NCBI GenBank assembly: GCA_900540255.1
Contig: UQFE01000066.1
Location: 1-5,472, forward strand
DNA: 5,472 bases
Reading direction: 5' to 3'
Origin: an uncultured Clostridium sp.
GTDB taxonomy: Bacteria > Bacillota > Clostridia > Clostridiales > Clostridiaceae
Both the position numbers and the translations under genes were made by a program. Shown piece by piece: positions 1 through 4,618 of the stretch. Positions within the stretch are counted from its first letter, which is position 1, and each line of letters opens with the position of its first letter. Below the pieces are notes generated by a model that did no database searches, had not been told where the DNA came from, and worked only from the letters and a program-made list of their open reading frames with translations.

Positions 1-327
1 ATTGATGGCTGACTTTTTAATGAAAATTTGGCACACAAGTTAAGTATAAAATACATTTATTTAATTCATCTACAAATACTCTTCTAATATTATTTAACTT
101 ATTTGCTTAATAATTTGTAATTTCTCTATCTAACTACTTTTTAACTATATTTTCAGTTTTTTTATTGTTTCTTTTTCTTCATTGATTATGACTTTTCTAT
201 TTTTTATTAACCTAATTCCCTAACTTATAACCTTAATATTTTCTTTTTTTATTCTCATTCACCTATTAACTTCCTTAATTTCCTTTTTTACATTTTTATT
301 CAATAATATTCTCTTTTTTATTTTTTA
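1..327. other. AT-rich intergenic region without supported gene
   Basis: No gene of convincing length or with a ribosome binding site is visible here. The plus strand is strikingly poor in G and rich in T and C, especially about 120-327, so the minus strand is purine-rich. I read the minus strand in the frame that looked most coding-like (codons from 258 down to 1) and found seven stops in 86 codons, about what chance gives at this base composition. The first 43 bases could be the last 13 codons of a plus-strand gene ending in TAA at 41-43 (residues LMADFLMKIWHTS), but this is too short to judge. No clear terminator hairpin was seen. Confidence 0.6.
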
Positions 328-356
328 TTGCAAAATTATACATATAATGCTAAAAT
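328..356 (+). promoter_or_regulatory. Sigma-A-type promoter of the secreted-protein/ABC operon
   Basis: A TTGCAA -35 box (328-333) is followed after exactly 17 bases by TAAAAT (351-356), with TG one base upstream of the -10 (TGC at 348-350), an extended -10 arrangement. Transcription would start near 363, leaving a leader of about 30 nt before the ATT start at 392. A perfect TATAAT at 343-348 is an alternative -10 but has no -35 box at normal spacing. The assignment is by pattern only. Confidence 0.6.
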
Positions 357-378
357 AAATTTTGTAATTTTTATGTAT

Positions 379-394
379 AGGAGGAAATAAAATT
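379..394 (+). promoter_or_regulatory. Ribosome binding site that fixes an ATT start codon
   Basis: AGGAGG at 379-384 is followed by a 7-base spacer and then ATT at 392-394, in frame with the secreted protein. No ATG, GTG or TTG lies at a usable distance: the first ATG in frame (416) is 31 bases after the site. Reading from ATT gives a textbook signal-peptide start (M-R-K-K), which is lost if translation starts at 416. Confidence 0.75.
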
Positions 395-787
395 AGGAAA
401 AAAATTATTTCATCAATGTTTGCATTAGTTTTATTCTTTTCAGTATCAAAAATCGCTTTTGCAGCAACTACTGACTTTAATGTCCAATTACCAACTACAG
501 GTTCAAAAACTAGTAATGATGTATTAAAAGAAACATCAAATACTTATGCAACTTATAACTGTTCATATTTTGGTTGGCCTGGTTCAGGAGTAGATATGTG
601 GGTGCAAAATACTAGCAATAGTGATTTATCTTCTAAATCAAATTTTAGTGGTACTGGAGTAAAATATATGTACTTGTCTAGTACTACAGCTAATAAATAC
701 AAGGGACAAAGAGTTCACATGAAAGCTAAAACAGACTCAAGTACATGGCATGCCTGTGATATTATAGGAGTGTTTGACGCACAATAA
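392..787 (+). CDS. Sec-secreted two-cysteine small protein, bacteriocin-like or DUF2712-like precursor
   Basis: The gene encodes a 131-residue precursor if translation begins at ATT 392; the next in-frame ATG is at 416. Residues 1-24 form a classic Sec signal peptide: positive n-region R2-K3-K4, hydrophobic core about 9-19, and an A-F-A cleavage site at 22-24, leaving a mature protein of about 107 residues starting A-T-T-D-F. The mature part is polar, rich in Ser, Thr and Asn, with exactly two cysteines (C57 and C122) that could form one disulfide outside the cell, a central G-W-P-G-S-G (61-66), and a Y-K-G-Q-R-V stretch (103-108) before a final I-G-V-F-D (125-129). The overall pattern recalls small secreted proteins annotated DUF2712 in Bacilli and Clostridia; that is from memory, not a search. 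It has no double-glycine leader, so Sec export is expected. It is the first gene of the operon, and its ABC neighbours suggest an antimicrobial or signalling role. Function unproven. Confidence 0.8.
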   Translation: MRKKIISSMFALVLFFSVSKIAFAATTDFNVQLPTTGSKTSNDVLKETSNTYATYNCSYFGWPGSGVDMWVQNTSNSDLSSKSNFSGTGVKYMYLSSTTANKYKGQRVHMKAKTDSSTWHACDIIGVFDAQ

Positions 788-790
788 TTG

Positions 791-828
791 AAATAACATA
801 TAATCATATTATTGATTATATGTTATTT
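791..828 (+). terminator. 16-bp hairpin between precursor and transporter genes (attenuator or mRNA stabiliser)
   Basis: A perfect 16-bp inverted repeat (791-806 with 813-828) encloses a six-base loop TATTAT. It begins three bases after the stop codon of the secreted protein and ends just before the ribosome binding site of the first permease. The stem is almost all A-T, and what follows (ATTTAGGG) is not a clean T-run, so it is more likely a partial terminator or a 3'-end stabiliser that keeps precursor mRNA above transporter mRNA than a complete stop. No good promoter is visible between hairpin and permease. Confidence 0.5.
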
Positions 829-847
829 ATTTAGGGAGAGTATATCA

Positions 848-1621
848 ATGAATTATTATTTTAAAAATGAATTTAAAAGAGTTTTATTTTCTAGAAGATC
901 AGTTTATGTATTTATAATAACTTTAGGTTTATTACTTATATCTTTTTTTAACTTTATAAATATTGAAGGCTTTAATTTAAATGAATTCAAAGTTATTTAT
1001 GATTCCTTGGATGTGTATATATATATAAGAAAAGACTTGCTTGTATTAATTGCTCCTATCTTAGCCTCTTTAGTTTTTTCTGACTCATATCTTTTAGATA
1101 GTGAAAGTGGATTTTTAAATTATATTTATATACGTACTAATAAAATTAAATATATTACTATTAAACTATTAGTTAATGCTTTAGTTAGTGGTATTGTTAT
1201 TACTTTTGCATCTTCTATTATAATTTTATTTTTAATTATATTGCTAGGAGTAAATAATAATCATCTACACGATATAACTGGACCATTTAATTTTATCTAC
1301 TATCAAAGCAGAATCTTATACTTTCTACTTCTACTTGGAGTTTCATTTATTTTTAATGTTGTTTTTTCTACTTTATCACTTGGACTATCTCCCTGGATAA
1401 AAAATAGATACTTAACAACGCTTTCATCATTTTTTTATTATTTTCTTTCAGGAACTTTATTAGTAAGTATAGGACTAACAAATTTAAATGCAAACATATT
1501 ATATACATTAAATCCAATTGCAGCAGAATCAAACATTATTCTATATCAAATAATTCTATTTATTATAGGTGTTATACTATTTTTTACTGGAGTATTATTT
1601 AAAGATGAAAAAAATAATTAA
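848..1621 (+). CDS. ABC-2-type permease-like membrane protein, first of three
   Basis: This 257-residue integral membrane protein has about six predicted helices (near residues 20-38, 63-83, 107-133, 156-178, 189-210 and 233-252). The loop after helix 2 carries D-S-E-S-G-F (84-89) and then N-Y-I-Y-I-R (91-96), the kind of acidic-Gly-Phe plus basic stretch seen in ABC-2 permeases near where the ATPase docks. The ATG at 848 is chosen because GGGAG (834-838) lies nine bases upstream; the frame stays open back to a TTG at 812, but that codon sits at the edge of the intergenic hairpin and has no ribosome binding site. The last 17 bases overlap the next permease gene, so translation is probably coupled. 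Together with the following two membrane proteins and the ATPase it should form one transporter, by analogy with the LanE/LanG subunits of lantibiotic immunity pumps. No specific family name can be given with confidence. Confidence 0.8.
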   Translation: MNYYFKNEFKRVLFSRRSVYVFIITLGLLLISFFNFINIEGFNLNEFKVIYDSLDVYIYIRKDLLVLIAPILASLVFSDSYLLDSESGFLNYIYIRTNKIKYITIKLLVNALVSGIVITFASSIIILFLIILLGVNNNHLHDITGPFNFIYYQSRILYFLLLLGVSFIFNVVFSTLSLGLSPWIKNRYLTTLSSFFYYFLSGTLLVSIGLTNLNANILYTLNPIAAESNIILYQIILFIIGVILFFTGVLFKDEKNN

Positions 1622-2423
1622 TTTTTTAAAGCTAAAATTTACTTATAATATTTCATTTGTTTTATTTGCATTTGTGGCATCTTACAACTTTATATTGTTT
1701 ATTGCTCTAACTATAAATAATTCAAATTTTAATTATTATGATGTAATTTTAAATCAATTAAACTACTTAAATATCTTTCTATTTCTAAGTCTATTTTTCT
1801 TATTTTTTTTATATAAATTATATGAAAATTCTAACTTTGAACAATATATACTATTAAAGTTTAAAAGTAAACATCAGGTATATAATCTAAATATTTTAAC
1901 TATAGTTATTTCTTCGATTATATTCCTATCTTTTATTAATTTAATAGCTTTTACTGAATCTATTTATAGTGTTTCTTTTAATAATCAATGGAGCCCATAT
2001 TTTTTTAAAACTATGACAGGCACATTAAATATATTTTTCACCCAAGAAAACTTACTATTGCTAACTGATAAAATAGATCCTCTACTTTATACATTTATTA
2101 TAAATCTTTTAGTATTTTTATATTTTTGTACAGTTGGTATTATTTTTTCAGTATTTAATATATTGTTTAACAATAGAAGTATTTCATTTATTATGACTAT
2201 TATAATTATATTATTAAATTTAGCATTAGATTCAGCCGGTAATTTTATAAAAAAATTTACTTTTACTTATAATATATTTTTTATAACCGGATATACTGAT
2301 AAAAGTTCAATATTAACTTTTATTACTTACCGCTTTATTTATTGGTTCATACTTTTATTTATACTTTTTGTTTTAGGAAAATACTTAATTCAAAAAAAAG
2401 ATTTAACCCTAGGTGCAAACTAA
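1605..2423 (+). CDS. ABC permease-like membrane protein, second of three
   Basis: The gene encodes 272 residues, strongly hydrophobic, with about six helices (near 17-36, 54-72, 96-116, 160-186, 193-208 and 243-262) and a larger extracytoplasmic-looking loop between helices 3 and 4 (about 117-158). The start is the ATG at 1605 (M-K-K-I-I-N), 17 bases inside the end of the preceding gene, with GGAG at 1589-1592. The 12-base spacing is long, so coupling to the upstream gene probably helps. The frame remains open to a GTG at 1569, which is not preferred. After helix 2 it has a Y-x(4)-K-x-x-x-K segment (81-89) that matches in position and spacing a segment in the other two permeases. The role inferred is a membrane subunit of the operon's ABC transporter. 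I do not recognise the exact family. Confidence 0.78.
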   Translation: MKKIINFLKLKFTYNISFVLFAFVASYNFILFIALTINNSNFNYYDVILNQLNYLNIFLFLSLFFLFFLYKLYENSNFEQYILLKFKSKHQVYNLNILTIVISSIIFLSFINLIAFTESIYSVSFNNQWSPYFFKTMTGTLNIFFTQENLLLLTDKIDPLLYTFIINLLVFLYFCTVGIIFSVFNILFNNRSISFIMTIIIILLNLALDSAGNFIKKFTFTYNIFFITGYTDKSSILTFITYRFIYWFILLFILFVLGKYLIQKKDLTLGAN

Positions 2424-3178
2424 TGGAAATGAATTTACATTTTATAAAAAACAATATTAAATCAATATTTTCATATAATAAAATATTTATTATATTAACA
2501 TTCTATATTTTAATTTTGATAAACAATTACACTAACTATTATTATTTACAAAGTAGCAGTGAAATATTTAAATCAATATTTTATGGTCCTATAAATATAA
2601 CTGAAAACTTATTAGCTACTTTTTTTTGGAGTTTTAATCAATTTTATTTAATATACTTATTGGGTGATTTTTTATACTACCAATTAAAAAAAATAAATAT
2701 CTATACAATTTTTAGATTTAATAATAAAAATAAATGGTATATATCTATACATTTAACACTCTTATTTAGTTGCATTTTATATTATATTCTTATTGTAACA
2801 ATCTGTATAATATACATGTTCTTTTTTCATAAAAAAGTACATATATCGGAATCTTTAGAAATATTAAAAATGTCTTTTTTAATGTTTTTATCTAGTTATT
2901 TTATTATAACTTTATATTTAAACCTTATTTTAATATTAAAAAAACATAATATATCATATATTATTATAATTTGCATATTATATAGTTCTATACTTTTAGG
3001 GAATCTATTATCTATAGACCAATTTCTACCTTTAAACAGATGTATATTAGCAAAACATTATTCTTTGAACCTTAAATATTCTGTTTCATATACATATTTA
3101 ACAGTTCTAATTATTGTAAATTACTTAATAAGTAAAAAAAATATACTATTAAATGATTTTATAAATTATTTAACTTAA
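2423..3178 (+). CDS. ABC permease-like membrane protein, third of three (DUF2705-like)
   Basis: A 251-residue membrane protein with about six helices (near 20-34, 68-86, 107-135, 150-173, 177-196 and 222-237). The region F-Y-G-P-I (53-57), W69, then I-Y-T-I-F-R-F (93-99) and K-W-Y (104-106) recalls the helix 1-2 loop and post-helix-2 loop of proteins annotated DUF2705 near peptide ABC transporters; this is recollection, not a search. The ATG at 2423 shares one base with the TAA of the preceding gene (TAATG), a classic coupling arrangement, with a weak AGGTG at 2411-2415 seven bases upstream. A second ATG two codons later (2429) is possible but further from that site. It ends two bases before the ATPase ribosome binding region. 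It is likely a membrane subunit working with the ATPase that follows. Confidence 0.78.
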   Translation: MEMNLHFIKNNIKSIFSYNKIFIILTFYILILINNYTNYYYLQSSSEIFKSIFYGPINITENLLATFFWSFNQFYLIYLLGDFLYYQLKKINIYTIFRFNNKNKWYISIHLTLLFSCILYYILIVTICIIYMFFFHKKVHISESLEILKMSFLMFLSSYFIITLYLNLILILKKHNISYIIIICILYSSILLGNLLSIDQFLPLNRCILAKHYSLNLKYSVSYTYLTVLIIVNYLISKKNILLNDFINYLT

Positions 3179-3180
3179 GA

Positions 3181-3193
3181 AGGAGATGATATT
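3181..3193 (+). promoter_or_regulatory. Ribosome binding site that fixes an ATT start for the ATPase
   Basis: AGGAG at 3181-3185 is followed by five bases and ATT at 3191 (a second ATT at 3194 is eight bases away). Both are in the ATPase frame, which is open only back to the previous gene's stop at 3176-3178. The frame has no ATG, GTG or TTG before 3332, and that ATG falls directly after the Walker A serine. The ATG at 3186 is in another frame and touches the ribosome binding site. Confidence 0.7.
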
Positions 3194-3838
3194 ATTAAAA
3201 CTAATTATTCAATCACAATAGAAGGCTTATCTAAAATAATCAATGATATCCCTATATTAAATAATATAACTGTAAACTTTGAAAAAGGAAAAATATATGG
3301 AATAGTTGGTAAAAATGGCTCTGGAAAATCAATGTTTTTTAAAGCTATATGTGGCCTTATTAATAAAACTTCTGGAAGTATTAAAGTTCTTGATAATTCT
3401 ATAGAAAATGGATACTTTGCAAAAGATGTAGGTATAATAATAGAAAGTCCTGGATTCCTTCCTCAATACTCAGCTTTTAACAATCTTAAAATTCTAGCTA
3501 GTATTAATAATAAAATTAATGATAATGATATAATAAATGCCATATCTTTAGTGGGCTTAAATCCTTATGACAAAAAGGAAGTAAAAAAATATTCTCTAGG
3601 TATGAAGCAAAAATTAGGTATTGCTCAAGCAATTATGGAAAGTCCTAAAATATTGATTCTTGATGAGCCTATGAATGGATTAGATCATGAGAGTGTAAAT
3701 CAAATAAGAAAACTTTTATTAGAACAAAAAAATAATGGAGTTACTATTTTATTAGCCAGCCATAATAAAGATGATATAACTGTACTATGCGATAAAATAT
3801 ATAATATGAATAGTGGAATATTAACTGAAATAAAATAA
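3191..3838 (+). CDS. ABC transporter ATPase, LanF/BcrA-like with E-loop
   Basis: The ATPase of the operon is 215 residues from the ATT at 3191 (214 from 3194). All nucleotide-binding motifs are present: an aromatic-containing N-terminal strand, Walker A G-K-N-G-S-G-K-S (40-47), signature S-L-G-M-K-Q (135-140), Walker B I-L-I-L-D-E-P (154-160, catalytic E159), D-loop G-L-D (163-165) and H-loop H191. The Q-loop glutamine is replaced by E85 in I-I-I-E-S-P-G-F, the E-loop known from LanF lantibiotic-immunity ATPases and also fitting the BcrA bacitracin-resistance group. The residue after the Walker A Ser is Met rather than the usual Thr. The ATPase should energise the three permeases upstream, expelling a peptide from the membrane or exporting one. 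Starting at the internal ATG 3332 would delete Walker A and give a dead protein, so the ATT start is strongly favoured. ATPase identity is secure; substrate is inferred. Confidence 0.92.
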   Translation: MIKTNYSITIEGLSKIINDIPILNNITVNFEKGKIYGIVGKNGSGKSMFFKAICGLINKTSGSIKVLDNSIENGYFAKDVGIIIESPGFLPQYSAFNNLKILASINNKINDNDIINAISLVGLNPYDKKEVKKYSLGMKQKLGIAQAIMESPKILILDEPMNGLDHESVNQIRKLLLEQKNNGVTILLASHNKDDITVLCDKIYNMNSGILTEIK

Positions 3839-3847
3839 ATTACTTTC

Positions 3848-3890
3848 AAAAAACTGCGTAGAATTAATCTTCTGCGCAGTTTTTATTTTT
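3848..3890. terminator. Bidirectional intrinsic terminator between convergent genes
   Basis: A 15-bp stem (3849-3863 with 3870-3884, one G-U pair) has a GC core, CTGCG with CGCAG, and a six-base loop, followed on the plus strand by ATTTTTTT. The A-run on the left arm gives a T-run on the minus strand, so it can end both the ABC operon and the convergent YcxB-like gene, whose stop codon (3883-3885) lies in it. A second, outer inverted repeat surrounds it (3838-3853 with 3887-3902, 16 bp). Confidence 0.88.
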
Positions 3891-4395
3891 TTGAAAGTAA
3901 TTCTATAAATTCTTTTTTAGCTTCTTCATTTTCAAACGCACTATTTGGAATAATTGGAGTAAATATTAATGAATTAACATCACTTCTTAATATACATATA
4001 TAATTTTTGAATTGAAGAATATTTTTTATATCTTTAAATTCAAATTTACTTATCTTATCATTAGAAAATGTAAAAATTATTTCTTTTTCTTTTATTTCTA
4101 ATTTTTTTGTTGATAGTAAATTATTTAATGAAACAAAAGAATTTAGCTTTTTTATACTAATTAGACCATATATTTTATGGAAACAAAGAAAAATAATAAG
4201 TGGAATTCCAGCTGCAAAACTTATTAATATTATATGAATATTTGTTAATTTGTCATTAAACCAATCTATATAAGCACTTATTAAAATAAATATAAAAACA
4301 CAGGAAATTAGATATTCTGCGTATTTAAGTTTAGTTTGAACAAATGTTATATAATTAGTATAGTCATTATAATCATTTCTATAGACAATTTTCAT
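3883..4395 (-). CDS. YcxB-like membrane protein
   Basis: This 170-residue protein starts at the ATG at 4395-4393, six bases downstream of a perfect AGGAGG (complement of 4402-4407). Two helices lie near residues 28-46 and 53-72. The cytoplasmic C-terminal part (about 98-170) has the YcxB C-terminal pattern: a strand K-L-E-I, a D-I-K-N-I stretch (122-126), Y-I-C-I-L (132-136), I-I-P-N-S-A-F (148-154) and a final acidic-basic helix ending F-I-E-L-L (163-167). The 170-residue length is typical of the family. Its role is unknown even in well-studied bacteria. It is convergent to the ABC operon and shares its terminator, so it is probably a separate unit and not proven part of the system. Ten of its last bases form part of an outer inverted repeat around that terminator. 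Confidence 0.78.
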   Translation of the reverse strand: MKIVYRNDYNDYTNYITFVQTKLKYAEYLISCVFIFILISAYIDWFNDKLTNIHIILISFAAGIPLIIFLCFHKIYGLISIKKLNSFVSLNNLLSTKKLEIKEKEIIFTFSNDKISKFEFKDIKNILQFKNYICILRSDVNSLIFTPIIPNSAFENEEAKKEFIELLSKK

Positions 4396-4412
4396 AAAAT
4401 TCCTCCTGTGTA

Positions 4413-4421
4413 TGATATAAT
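4413..4421 (+). promoter_or_regulatory. Extended -10 promoter for the 26-aa peptide gene
   Basis: TGATATAAT matches the extended -10 consensus (TG, one base, TATAAT at 4416-4421). No good -35 box lies at 17 bases, which extended -10 promoters tolerate. Transcription would begin near 4428 and leave a leader of about 60 nt before the ATG at 4487. The 4408-4470 interval must also carry the divergent promoter for the YcxB-like gene; I see AT-rich -10-like hexamers there but no convincing pair. Confidence 0.4.
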
Positions 4422-4486
4422 CAAAACATAATTATAATAACATAAAAAACAAATTTTTGAAATTTATTTTAGGAGGAAAATTAATA

Positions 4487-4567
4487 ATGAAAAATTTTAT
4501 TAAAGTCCTTAAACGTTTATTTATTTTTATATTAATCTCATTATCTTGGTATTATTTATTTATTTAG
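4487..4567 (+). CDS. 26-residue single-helix membrane peptide
   Basis: A short gene with a perfect AGGAGG (4471-4476) ten bases before ATG and a TAG stop at 4565-4567. The peptide starts M-K-N-F-I-K-V-L-K-R, a basic amphipathic head with four Lys/Arg in the first ten residues, followed by an unbroken hydrophobic segment (about 11-26) containing S-W-Y-Y and ending F-I. It would insert as one short transmembrane helix with the N-terminus inside. It has no cysteine and no visible processing site. It lies divergent to the YcxB-like gene and convergent to the peptidoglycan-binding gene. Size and architecture resemble type I toxins and other regulatory membrane peptides, but no antisense RNA was identified, so that is speculation. 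The ribosome binding site and the clean charge-then-hydrophobic layout make translation likely; function is unknown. Confidence 0.6.
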   Translation: MKNFIKVLKRLFIFILISLSWYYLFI

Positions 4568-4590
4568 GAAAATTACTTTCTAAATAAATA
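4557..4590. terminator. AT-rich 14-bp hairpin at the end of the small peptide gene
   Basis: The arms 4557-4570 and 4577-4590 pair over 14 positions (one G-U) around a six-base loop. The stem covers the last codons and stop of the 26-residue peptide. Neither strand shows a clear T-run after the stem, so it is a weak terminator at best. It may end or stabilise the peptide mRNA, or help end the convergent peptidoglycan-binding gene. Confidence 0.35.
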
Positions 4591-4618
4591 TAAAAATTTG
4601 AATAAGTTTTTATCTACT

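Larger units (their letters stand above)
3837..4580. repeat. 11-bp direct repeat flanking the YcxB/peptide segment
   Basis: AAATTACTTTC occurs at 3837-3847 and again at 4570-4580, with its core AATTACTTTC also inverted at 3893-3902. The direct pair brackets the YcxB-like gene and the 26-residue peptide gene. The repeat is short and AT-rich, so coincidence is possible. The outer coordinates given cover both copies and the segment between. Confidence 0.3.

Noticed and set aside
2..43. C-terminal end of an upstream plus-strand gene
   Set aside because: Only 13 codons before TAA. They contain no recognisable motif and no terminator follows, so it cannot be told from chance.
1..258. Decayed gene on the minus strand
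   Set aside because: The translation has patches that look coding (Lys/Ile/Glu-rich), but seven stops in 86 codons is what chance predicts at this base composition, and no family was recognised.
343..348. TATAAT as the main -10 of the operon
   Set aside because: It is a perfect hexamer but has no -35 box at 16-18 bases, whereas TTGCAA with TGCTAAAAT gives a 17-base spacer and an extended -10.
812..847. TTG start for the first permease at 812
   Set aside because: It sits at the edge of the intergenic hairpin, has no ribosome binding site and adds 12 residues. The ATG at 848 has GGGAG nine bases upstream.
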